Shown here: positions 25,307 through 32,374 of the stretch, piece after piece
How positions within the stretch are numbered: position 1 is the stretch's first letter
Layout: each line of letters opens with the position of its first letter
Source of the DNA: Hyphomicrobiaceae bacterium
GTDB lineage: Bacteria; Pseudomonadota; Alphaproteobacteria; Rhizobiales; Hyphomicrobiaceae
NCBI GenBank assembly: GCA_021730785.1
Contig: JAKFWF010000004.1
Span: 1 to 36,305, forward strand
Direction: 5' to 3'
Length of the DNA: 36,305 bases
The notes under the pieces: generated by a model
What the model was told of the DNA's origin: nothing
What the model saw: only the letters and a program-made list of their open reading frames with translations
The model's database searches: none
Made by a program: the position numbers and the translations under genes

Positions 25307-26245
25307 TCAGGCGTCCATCAGTCCTTTCACGTGGACGGCGACGGAACGGGCGAGCGCTGTGAGATCATAGCCGCCTTCCAGCACCGAGACGACGCGCCCG
25401 CGGGCGTGGCGGGCGGCGATCTCCAGCAGTGCCGTCGTCGCCCAGGCGAAGTCGGCTTCGACGAGGCGCAGGTTGGCCAGCGGGTCGGCTTCGTGCGCAT
25501 CGAAGCCGGCCGAAATGAGGATCAGGTCGGGTGCGAAATTGCGCAAGGCCGGCAGGACGCGGCTTTCCATCGCCTGCCGGAACTGCTCGCCGCCGTCGCC
25601 CGGACGCAGCGGTGCGTTCCAGATGTTGCCCTCGCCGGTTTCCCCGAGCGCGCCGGTGCCGGGATAGAGCGGCATCTGGTGGGTCGAGGCAAAGCACACG
25701 GACTTGTCCCGCCAGAAGATGTCCTGCGTGCCGTTGCCGTGGTGCACGTCCCAGTCGACGATGGCGACGCGCTCGGCGCCGTGCTTGGCCTGGGCATAAC
25801 GGGCAGCGACGGCGACGTTGTTGAACAGGCAGAAGCCCATGGCACGGGCGGTCTCGGCGTGATGCCCACAGGGCCGCACCTGGCAGAAGGCGTTGCTGGC
25901 CATGCCCGCCATGACTTCGTCGACGGCCATCATGCCGGCCCCGACCGCGCGCAGGGCCGCATCCCAGGTGCCCGACGACAGCACCGTATCGGGATCCAGT
26001 CGCACGGCCTCTTCGCCATCAGCCGGCCGCGCCGCCTTGATTTCGGAGATGTAATCGGCCGGATGGACGCGGGCGATGGCCGCCTCCACGTCGTCGCGCA
26101 GCGGCGCATCGCGACGCACGAGATCCTTGAACGCGTCGTGTGCCATGGCCCGGTCGATCGCCCGCATGCGGTCGGGACGCTCGGGGTGGCCAGGACCGGT
26201 GTCGTGCAGCACGAACGAGGGATGCGTAATGAGGAGTGTGGTCAT
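25307..26245 (-). CDS. Histone deacetylase-fold amidohydrolase (acetylpolyamine deacetylase-like)
   Basis: Zinc-dependent hydrolase of the arginase/deacetylase fold. Bacterial members act on acetylated polyamines or other small amides rather than histones. The 312-residue protein has G-P-G-H-P-E-R-P-D-R (residues 17-26), the catalytic histidine pair in P-C-G-H-H-A (128-129), and the zinc ligands in V-D-W-D-V-H-H-G-N-G (Asp164/166, His168). A second Asp ligand lies in S-A-G-F-D-A-H, and the C-terminal V-L-E-G-G-Y-D-L motif is present. The ATG at 26245 is the natural start; longer frames upstream are a shadow of the next gene. Only 20 bases separate it from the enolase-superfamily gene, so they may be co-transcribed. 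Confidence 0.9.
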   Translation of the reverse strand: MTTLLITHPSFVLHDTGPGHPERPDRMRAIDRAMAHDAFKDLVRRDAPLRDDVEAAIARVHPADYISEIKAARPADGEEAVRLDPDTVLSSGTWDAALRAVGAGMMAVDEVMAGMASNAFCQVRPCGHHAETARAMGFCLFNNVAVAARYAQAKHGAERVAIVDWDVHHGNGTQDIFWRDKSVCFASTHQMPLYPGTGALGETGEGNIWNAPLRPGDGGEQFRQAMESRVLPALRNFAPDLILISAGFDAHEADPLANLRLVEADFAWATTALLEIAARHARGRVVSVLEGGYDLTALARSVAVHVKGLMDA

Positions 26246-26265
26246 GACGTGCCTGTCTTGCTGCC

Positions 26266-27381
26266 TCAGATGATGCGGCTGGCGGCGATGCACTTCGCCA
26301 GCGCCGTTTCGTTCCAATCGACGCCGGCACCGGGTGTGTCGCGCGGGCGGGCCATCCCCTTGTGCGGGATGAGCGGGTCGACCAGCATGTCCTGCGCCCA
26401 GTCCATGAACTCGAGCCAGTGGCGGGTCGGTGCTGCGGCCAGAACGTGGGCCGAGAACTCCGGGCTCAGATGCGAAGACACCGGAATGCTCGCCGCCTCG
26501 GCGCAGCGCGCGGTGCGCATGAAGCCGGTCACCCCGCCGATTCGCAGAATGTCGGGCATGCAGTAGTCGCAGGCCGCCATGGCGATGGCCCGTTGCGCGA
26601 CCCGCCAATGCCACCAGGTTTCGCCGATCTGCACCGGGGTAGCGAGCTTGGCCGTGAGGCGCGCCTGGGTTTCGTAGTCATCGTAGACGACAGGTTCTTC
26701 GACCCAGGCGAGGTCGAGGCTGTCGATGGCGCGGCAGGCCGCCAGCGCGGTCGCTGGCGCCAGGGCCTGATTAAAGTCGACTGACAGTGTTACGCCATCA
26801 CCCAAGGCGCCGCGCACGGCATCGACCGCGGCCCTGTCGGCTGCAATCGTCGCACGGCCGAGCCGCATCTTGACGTGGCCAAAGCCGCCGTGCGCGGCGG
26901 CAAGCTCGCGTGCTTCCTTCACCAGGGTGGTCGGCTCGGCAATGCCGAGGCCGCAGCTGTTGTAACTTGGCAGGTCGACCGGCACCGCGCCCAGCAGCCT
27001 GTACAACGGCAGTCCCGCTGCCCGCGCCAGTGCGTCGTGCAGCGCCATGTCGAAAATCGACAGCGCCAGTTGCGTCACGCCCTCGTGGCCAAGCCGCATG
27101 AGCCGCCGTTGCGCGGCATCGTGCAGGGCCGGCATGTCGGCGAGCGTCACCTCGCGGTCCCGGAACGCCAGGGCCAGATCGTCCAGCACGGCCGGCACCA
27201 GCTTAAGCCCCAGTGGATGGAACATGAACGCACTGACGCGCCCGACCATGCCGCCGGCGCATTCGAGATCGACGAACAGGAAAGGTCCATGCGTGAAGGT
27301 GGCGAAGCTCGTCGCGAGTGGCCGCCGGAGCGGCACCATCGCCGCGCGCACTCGCACGCGCTCGATCCTGACCGTGGTCAT
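26266..27381 (-). CDS. Enolase-superfamily enzyme (mandelate racemase/muconate lactonizing type)
   Basis: Members abstract a proton next to a carboxylate, with Mg2+ stabilising the enolate. The 371-residue protein has a capping domain (1-130) and a barrel with the mandelate-racemase-like ligand set: Asp202 in S-V-D-F-N, Glu228 in V-E-E-P and Glu254 in I-G-E. The base on strand 2 is Lys171-Met-Arg173, so the usual K-x-K is K-x-R. His304 in S-S-H-L-S-P-E and Glu in W-L-E-F complete the MR-subgroup set. Substrate cannot be named; sugar-acid dehydratase or racemase activity is possible. It sits between a deacetylase-like gene and an SDR, which gives no clear pathway. Confidence 0.82.
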   Translation of the reverse strand: MTTVRIERVRVRAAMVPLRRPLATSFATFTHGPFLFVDLECAGGMVGRVSAFMFHPLGLKLVPAVLDDLALAFRDREVTLADMPALHDAAQRRLMRLGHEGVTQLALSIFDMALHDALARAAGLPLYRLLGAVPVDLPSYNSCGLGIAEPTTLVKEARELAAAHGGFGHVKMRLGRATIAADRAAVDAVRGALGDGVTLSVDFNQALAPATALAACRAIDSLDLAWVEEPVVYDDYETQARLTAKLATPVQIGETWWHWRVAQRAIAMAACDYCMPDILRIGGVTGFMRTARCAEAASIPVSSHLSPEFSAHVLAAAPTRHWLEFMDWAQDMLVDPLIPHKGMARPRDTPGAGVDWNETALAKCIAASRII

Positions 27382-27416
27382 GGGGGGCTCCTAGGTGCGC
27401 CGCGCCAGCGCTGTTA

Positions 27417-28310
27417 TTAGGGCTTCATCGGCAGTGGCATGACCTTCACGCCGGGCGGGGGCACGCTCGCGTCCGGCACGAAGAAGTCGAGGGCGAGGGG
27501 GCTCGTCTTGTCGGCGCGATAGCCTTCGAAATCGGTAATGCCGCCGACATCGTGCAGCAACGTGTCGTCGATCAGGAAGCGGCCGGTGAAGTCGCGCGCG
27601 CTCTGGGTGAAAATCAGGTGTGCCGCATCGGCCAGGATGTCAGGCGTCCGGCTCATGCGCATCAGCTTGTCGCCGCCGAGCAGGTTGTTGACGGCGGCCG
27701 TCGCGATCGTGGTGCGCGGCCACAGCGCGTTGACCGCGATGCCGTCGGCCTTGAACTCGGCCGCCATGCCGAGCACGCACAAACTCATGCCGTACTTGGC
27801 GATCGAGTAGGCGACGTGATGCTGGAACCACTTCGGGTTCATGTCGAGCGGCGGCGACAGCATGAGAACGTGCGGGTTCGCACTCTTGCGCAGGTAGGGC
27901 AAACAGGCCTGGGTGGTGACGAACGTGCCGCGCGTATTGATCCCGAACATCAGATCGAAGCGTTTCGGATCGGTTTTGTCCGTCGGCGTCAGCGAGATGG
28001 CACTCGCATTGTTGACGCAGATGTCGATGCCGCCGAACTTTTCCGCGGTCTTGGCGGCGGCCTCGCGCACCTGATCCTCGAAGCGGATATCGCACTGGAT
28101 CGGCAACGTCTTTCCGCCGGCCGCCTCGATCTCGGCTGCGGCAGAATGGATGGTGCCCGGCAGCTTCGGGTTGGGATCGGTGGTCTTGGCTGCGATGGCG
28201 ACGTTGGCGCCGTCACGGGCTGCGCGCAAGGCAATTGCCAAGCCGATGCCGCGGCTGCCGCCCGACACGAACATCGTCTTGCCCTTCAAACTCGATCCGA
28301 CTGCTGCCAT
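27417..28310 (-). CDS. Short-chain dehydrogenase/reductase (HSDL2-like)
   Basis: The 297-residue NAD(P)-dependent oxidoreductase has the Rossmann motif S-G-G-S-R-G-I-G-L (16-24), N-N-A-S and the catalytic Ser152, Tyr168 and Lys172 in Y-S-I-A-K. The long spacing around L-S-P-P-L-D-M-N-P-K-W-F and the segment A-A-K-T-T-D-P-N-P-K-L-P-G-T-I-H-S-A-A are characteristic of the hydroxysteroid-dehydrogenase-like 2 (HSDL2) group, which is linked to fatty-acid metabolism. The physiological substrate is not known. It starts 382 bases from the divergent MFS gene and ends 35 bases before the enolase-superfamily gene. Confidence 0.88.
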   Translation of the reverse strand: MAAVGSSLKGKTMFVSGGSRGIGLAIALRAARDGANVAIAAKTTDPNPKLPGTIHSAAAEIEAAGGKTLPIQCDIRFEDQVREAAAKTAEKFGGIDICVNNASAISLTPTDKTDPKRFDLMFGINTRGTFVTTQACLPYLRKSANPHVLMLSPPLDMNPKWFQHHVAYSIAKYGMSLCVLGMAAEFKADGIAVNALWPRTTIATAAVNNLLGGDKLMRMSRTPDILADAAHLIFTQSARDFTGRFLIDDTLLHDVGGITDFEGYRADKTSPLALDFFVPDASVPPPGVKVMPLPMKP

Positions 28311-28692
28311 GCCAAGGTCCTCCAGTCATCGTTTTTTTAGCGTTCCAAGCCCAGGTTAGGCGCAAGTGGCGCGGAAGCCAAAGGGAAAGCTCGTCCGATC
28401 CAACGTCTATTCCACACCACAGATTTCAATCGGTCATTTTACGGCTGCGCGCGCTTGAATGCATCCGATGTCGGGCGGCCGTTTTCGTTGGCAGCGCCGC
28501 GCCTTCGCGACAGCCCTGGCGTTACCGTCGGGGAGGCGCACTTGCGACACCGTACGGGCCGTCGAGTGCGCTGCCGCTCAGACGGTGGCCGCTTTGCAAA
28601 ACGCCGCGTGGCCCTGCGTCAAAAATGACGGTAGACTGCGTGACGACCCGCGCCCCTCCCCTCGCTTGTCCCCGCCATCGCCGAGCCCGCCC
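28311..28692. other. Divergent intergenic region between SDR and MFS genes
   Basis: About 380 bases that should hold promoters for both genes. I see no clear sigma-70 pair, repeat or small gene. An open frame extending the MFS gene upstream to 28459 has no transporter-like content and is probably not translated. Confidence 0.4.
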
Positions 28693-29898
28693 ATGACCCG
28701 TGACCGCCTACACTTTCTGCTGCTCAACCTCGGCCACTTTCTCGATCATCTGTTCACGCTGATTTTCGCCACCGTTGCCGCCCTCGCCCTGTCGCGCGAA
28801 TGGGGCCTCGGCTACGGCGATCTGCTGGCCTACGCGGCGCCGGGCTTCTTCGCCTTCGGCGTCTTTGCGCTGCCGGCCGGCTGGCTCGCCGACAAGTGGA
28901 GCCGCGACGGCATGATGGTGGTATTCTTCATCGGCATCGGCATCGCTTCGATCGTCACGTCGTTCGCGGTGACGCCGCTGCAGGTCGGCATCGGTCTGTT
29001 CGTCATCGGCATGTTCGCTGCGATCTATCACCCGGTCGGCCTTGCCATCGTGGTCGAGAAATGGCGCGGCACCGGCATGCGGCTCGCGGTCAACGGCGTG
29101 TGGGGCAACCTCGGTGTCGCGAGTGCCGCCCTCATCACCGGCTACTTCATCGACCACGGCGGCTGGCGCATGGCATTCGTCGCGCCGGCCCTACTGTCGA
29201 TTGCGGTCGGCATCGCCTATGCGATTTTGATGTGGGACGAGATCGCAGCCCCGCGCCCCGCTTCCAAGGCCGCCGGCGCTTCGGCTGCCCTCAGCGTCGA
29301 CATGCGCGCACTTCTGTGGCGCATCTCGGTCGTTGTGTTCCTGACGACCGCGATTTCGAGCATCATCTTCCAGTCGACCACCTTTGCCTTGCCGAAGGTG
29401 TTTGCCGAGAAGCTCGCCGGCTTGCAACTCTCCGCCACCGTTATCGGGCAACTCGCTTTCGTGGTGTTCGCGCTCGCCTCGATTGGCCAGTTGATCGTCG
29501 GGCATTATCTCGACAGATTGGGCCCGCGCACCGTGTTCATGGTGGCGGCAGGATTGCAGTTGCTGTTCTTCGCGCTCATGCCGGGCTTGACCGACTGGCC
29601 GGCCCTGCTGTGCGCCATGGCCTTCATGCTGGCGGCGTTCGGGCAGATCCCGATCAACGACTACATGATCGGCCGCATGGCCCAGGGCGACATGCGCGCG
29701 CGCATCTACGGCGTGCGCTATGTGGTGAGTTTCACGGTGCTGGCGGCGGCGCTGCCGCTGATCGCCTTCATCTACGACCATTGGGGCTTCGATGCGCTGT
29801 TTCGCGTGCTGGCGGTGGCAGCGTTGCTGATCTTCGCGGTCGTCTCGCAGTTGCCAGCCCGCATGCCGGTGGCAGCCGTCGCCACGGTTGCGCGGTGA
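28693..29898 (+). CDS. Major facilitator superfamily transporter
   Basis: The 401-residue protein is almost entirely hydrophobic helices, compatible with 12 membrane segments, with the MFS loop motif after helix 2 seen as P-A-G-W-L-A-D-K-W-S-R-D and its counterpart I-V-G-H-Y-L-D-R-L-G-P-R-T after helix 8. A polar stretch (about residues 185-200) separates the halves. The ATG at 28693 starts directly with the first helix region (R-D-R-L-H-F-L-L-L-N-L-G-H-F-L-D-H-L). No neighbour indicates the substrate; it is divergent from the SDR. Confidence 0.87.
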   Translation: MTRDRLHFLLLNLGHFLDHLFTLIFATVAALALSREWGLGYGDLLAYAAPGFFAFGVFALPAGWLADKWSRDGMMVVFFIGIGIASIVTSFAVTPLQVGIGLFVIGMFAAIYHPVGLAIVVEKWRGTGMRLAVNGVWGNLGVASAALITGYFIDHGGWRMAFVAPALLSIAVGIAYAILMWDEIAAPRPASKAAGASAALSVDMRALLWRISVVVFLTTAISSIIFQSTTFALPKVFAEKLAGLQLSATVIGQLAFVVFALASIGQLIVGHYLDRLGPRTVFMVAAGLQLLFFALMPGLTDWPALLCAMAFMLAAFGQIPINDYMIGRMAQGDMRARIYGVRYVVSFTVLAAALPLIAFIYDHWGFDALFRVLAVAALLIFAVVSQLPARMPVAAVATVAR

Positions 29899-29960
29899 GA
29901 TCGGGGGCAGCCGCCGACTTTGTCCACGAACCGTCGGGCGCATCAGCCGCCTTGCGTCAG

Positions 29961-30017
29961 GCGGCTTGTTCGGTGGGTGTATCGGCGCAATACGCAAGTG
30001 GGCTATTGCGCCTTACG
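29961..30017 (-). repeat. Dispersed inverted-repeat element, copy 2
   Basis: GCGGCTTGTTCGGTGGGTG, then TATCGGCGCAATACGCAAG and TGGGCTATTGCGCCTTACG. It is nearly the exact reverse complement of the left half of the element at 32226-32316, and begins about 60 bases after the MFS stop. Confidence 0.8.
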
Positions 30018-30167
30018 GGCCGGTGCGATTCCCTACTCCCTCCCTTCCAAACTTATCCACGGTGGCGCGTGCTGTGTTATACTGAGTGGTTGCTAAGTAT
30101 TTCTGTTGCGAGTTCTCTGGATCGGAAATTGAAATCAGATAAAAACGAATATATGCGAAATATACTG

Positions 30168-30196
30168 TTGACAGCGTGACATTGTTTCGCTATAAA
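30168..30196 (+). promoter_or_regulatory. Strong sigma-70-like promoter upstream of the phage module
   Basis: TTGACA (30168-30173) and TATAAA (30191-30196) are exactly 17 bp apart, in an AT-rich block. It points at the small-terminase-like gene at 30342, which would have a leader of about 140 bases containing the inverted repeat at 30241-30308. This is the best promoter match in the window, by eye. Confidence 0.65.
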
Positions 30197-30240
30197 TACT
30201 GTATAACGCGAAAATTGTGTGACGGCTGTTTGCACAATCA

Positions 30241-30308
30241 GGGGCGGTTACCGATCTCCAACGTCGGTGCGTTGCTGACGTGCATCTGTCAAATCGGTAA
30301 CTGTCCCC
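30241..30308. repeat. Inverted repeat in the leader of the phage module
   Basis: GGGGCGGTTACCGAT (30241-30255) is the reverse complement of ATCGGTAACTGTCCCC (30293-30308), allowing one gap and one mismatch, with 37 bases between. It could fold in the leader RNA, be an operator, or be a REP-like remnant. Confidence 0.55.
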
Positions 30309-30341
30309 GACCTTCGCCCCCCAACCCACGGATCACCGACA

Positions 30342-30917
30342 GTGCCACCGCCCGCCAAACGTGCGGCCGCGACGCCGCGTGACTGGGCAGCCCTGCAGCG
30401 CGCCTATGAGGCTTGCCCACACGAGCACCTCGCCAGGCTCGCAGACGACAGCAACATCAAGCTGAAATCCTTGCGTGACTATGCGCGCAACTTCGGCTGG
30501 ACGCGTCCTGTCGCGCCAGCGTCGCCCGGCTCGACGGTGCCGAAACGGCCGACGCCCGAGCCTGGGCCGTCGATCATTGCCGACGGCGAGACGCATGTCA
30601 CGCAGGCAGCCCTCAATAGTCTCCTGCTGCGGTTGTTCCGGGCCATTGAAATCAAGCTGCAGCAACTGGAGTTGAGCATGAGTTCCAACAAGCCTCTGTC
30701 ACCGGCCGATCACGAGCGCCAGTCGCGCGTGATCGGTTCCCTCACGAAGAACGTGGAGAAGGTGCATGAGCTCAGCCGCCCCCCTGAACGCAGCACCACC
30801 GACGACGCCAAGTCCCGCGTCGATGCCGGCTTCGAAGGCGCCGGCGACAACGCGGAACAACTCCGCCGCGAACTTGCGGCGCGCATTCAGCGCCTGCGCG
30901 AACGACCCGGCGAGTGA
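30342..30917 (+). CDS. Small terminase subunit-like phage protein
   Basis: The 191-residue product has an N-terminal helix-turn-helix-like region (about residues 13-50: D-W-A-A-L-Q-R-A-Y-E...L-K-S-L-R-D-Y-A-R), a proline-rich linker and a helical C-terminal half with I-E-I-K-L-Q-Q-L-E. Small terminase subunits bind the DNA packaging site with such a domain and oligomerise by helices. Family resemblance is weak; the call depends on its place directly before the large terminase. It uses a GTG start at 30342 with no good ribosome-binding site, so a later start is possible. It overlaps the annotated large-terminase frame by 152 bases, so one of the two starts is probably wrong. Confidence 0.55.
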   Translation: MPPPAKRAAATPRDWAALQRAYEACPHEHLARLADDSNIKLKSLRDYARNFGWTRPVAPASPGSTVPKRPTPEPGPSIIADGETHVTQAALNSLLLRLFRAIEIKLQQLELSMSSNKPLSPADHERQSRVIGSLTKNVEKVHELSRPPERSTTDDAKSRVDAGFEGAGDNAEQLRRELAARIQRLRERPGE

Positions 30918-32211
30918 GGATGCTGCGCGTATCGAAAGTCTGCTCGCTGGAGTGCCAGAAGCCCAACTCGTCCAGGTGCTGGCCGACTGGCAGGTGTGGG
31001 CGCGCGACGATCAACTGCCGCCGCCGCTTGCGGATGCCGGCTGGCGCACGTGGCTGATTCTTGGCGGGCGGGGCGCCGGTAAGACGCGAACCGGCGCCGA
31101 GTGGGTGCGCTCCATGGCGCTCGGCGAGCCGCAAGTGACCGACCGGCCGGCACGACGCATCGCGCTGATCGCCGAGACCCATCACGATTGCCGCGCGGTC
31201 ATGGTCGAGGGCGTGTCCGGCCTGCTGTCGGTGCATCGGCCAGGCGAACGGCCGCTCTATGAGCCCTCGAAGAACCAGATCATCTGGCCCAACGGCTCGA
31301 TCGCCCAGCTGTTCTCGGGCGAAGATCCCGACGGCCTGCGCGGGCCCCAGTTCGATGCCGCCTGGTGCGATGAACTCGCCAAGTGGAAGCGGGCGACGGC
31401 GACGTGGGACATGCTGCAGTTCGCGCTGCGCCTCGGCACTTCGCCACGGCAGCTGGTGACGACGACGCCGCGCAACATTCCGTTGCTCGGCATGCTGATG
31501 GCCGACCCCATGACGGTGGTGACGCGCTCCGCCACGGTCGCCAATGCGGCGAACCTCGCGCCGTCCTTCCTCACCGAGATGCGGCGGCGCTATGCCGGCA
31601 CCGCGCTCGGCCGCCAGGAACTGGATGGCGAGATCATCACCGAGGTGGCGGGCGCGCTGTGGCGGGCCGACTGGCTCGACGACCAGCGCGTCGCGACGGC
31701 GCCTGAACTGACGCGGGTGGTGGTGGCGCTCGACCCGCCGGTGACGGCGACGCAAACATCCGACGCCTGCGGCATCGTCGTCGCCGGCATCGGCGAGGAT
31801 GGCCGCGGCTATGTGCTCGCCGACCGCACGGTGCAGGGCCGCCAGCCGAGCGAGTGGGCCAGGGCCGCGATCGCAGCCTTCCACGACTTCAAGGCCGACC
31901 GGCTGGTGGCGGAAGCCAACCAGGGCGGCGAGATGGTGGTGTCGGTGCTGCGCCAGGTCGATGCCACGGTGCCGATCACCAAGGTGCATGCGACGCGCGG
32001 CAAGTGGCTGCGCGCGGAGCCGGTGGCGGCGCTTTATGCCGAAGGGCGTGTGCTGCATGTCGGTACGTTCGCGGCGCTGGAAGCGCAGATGTGCGCTTTC
32101 GGTGGCCCGGGCGGGTCGGCGCGCAGCCCCGACCGCCTCGATGCCCTGGTGTGGGCGCTGACCGCGCTGCTGCTCGACCGCCCGTCGCGGCCAAGTGTGC
32201 GCATGATTTGA
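30766..32211 (+). CDS. Phage large terminase subunit (DNA-packaging ATPase/nuclease)
   Basis: The motor that pumps DNA into proheads. The Walker A motif is G-G-R-G-A-G-K-T (residues 100-107), followed by R-T-G-A-E-W-V. The Walker B-like segment is F-D-A-A-W-C-D-E-L. The C-terminal RNase H-like nuclease has V-V-V-A-L-D-P-P, A-E-A-N-Q-G-G and D-R-L-D-A-L-V-W-A-L. This resembles terminases of HK97-like prophages and gene transfer agents of alphaproteobacteria. From the ATG at 30766 the length is 481 residues, but the first 50 residues are low-complexity and overlap the upstream gene. A GTG at 30952 (residue 63) or a non-standard start near there would give the usual length. Confidence 0.9.
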   Translation: MSSAAPLNAAPPTTPSPASMPASKAPATTRNNSAANLRRAFSACANDPASEDAARIESLLAGVPEAQLVQVLADWQVWARDDQLPPPLADAGWRTWLILGGRGAGKTRTGAEWVRSMALGEPQVTDRPARRIALIAETHHDCRAVMVEGVSGLLSVHRPGERPLYEPSKNQIIWPNGSIAQLFSGEDPDGLRGPQFDAAWCDELAKWKRATATWDMLQFALRLGTSPRQLVTTTPRNIPLLGMLMADPMTVVTRSATVANAANLAPSFLTEMRRRYAGTALGRQELDGEIITEVAGALWRADWLDDQRVATAPELTRVVVALDPPVTATQTSDACGIVVAGIGEDGRGYVLADRTVQGRQPSEWARAAIAAFHDFKADRLVAEANQGGEMVVSVLRQVDATVPITKVHATRGKWLRAEPVAALYAEGRVLHVGTFAALEAQMCAFGGPGGSARSPDRLDALVWALTALLLDRPSRPSVRMI

Positions 32212-32225
32212 GGCAACTGCCGGAT

Positions 32226-32316
32226 CGTAGGGCGCAATAGCCCGATCGCGTATTGCGCTGATGCACCCACCGAACAAGCGGCAGGCGCAACGCCGAGGGG
32301 GCTTATGCGCCCTACG
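32226..32316. repeat. Dispersed inverted-repeat element, copy 3 (paired)
   Basis: The element is bounded by CGTAGGGCGCA (32226-32236) and its exact reverse complement TGCGCCCTACG (32306-32316). The left half matches the element at 29961-30017 in opposite orientation, and the right half is a more diverged inverted copy. It begins 15 bases after the terminase stop, inside an otherwise compact phage operon. Confidence 0.8.
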
Positions 32317-32374
32317 AACAATGAACGGAGCGCGCCGACGCTGACTGGCACGGCGCCATCGAGGATCGCACAAC

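Larger units (their letters stand above)
29899..30341. other. Gene-poor junction before the phage module
   Basis: About 440 bases. It contains the second copy of the dispersed repeat (29961-30017), then a clearly AT-richer block (about 30070-30240) unlike the surrounding DNA, a strong promoter-like pair, and an inverted repeat (30241-30308) just before the small-terminase-like gene. This is the probable left boundary of acquired DNA, although no attachment-site duplication can be tested inside the window. Confidence 0.55.
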
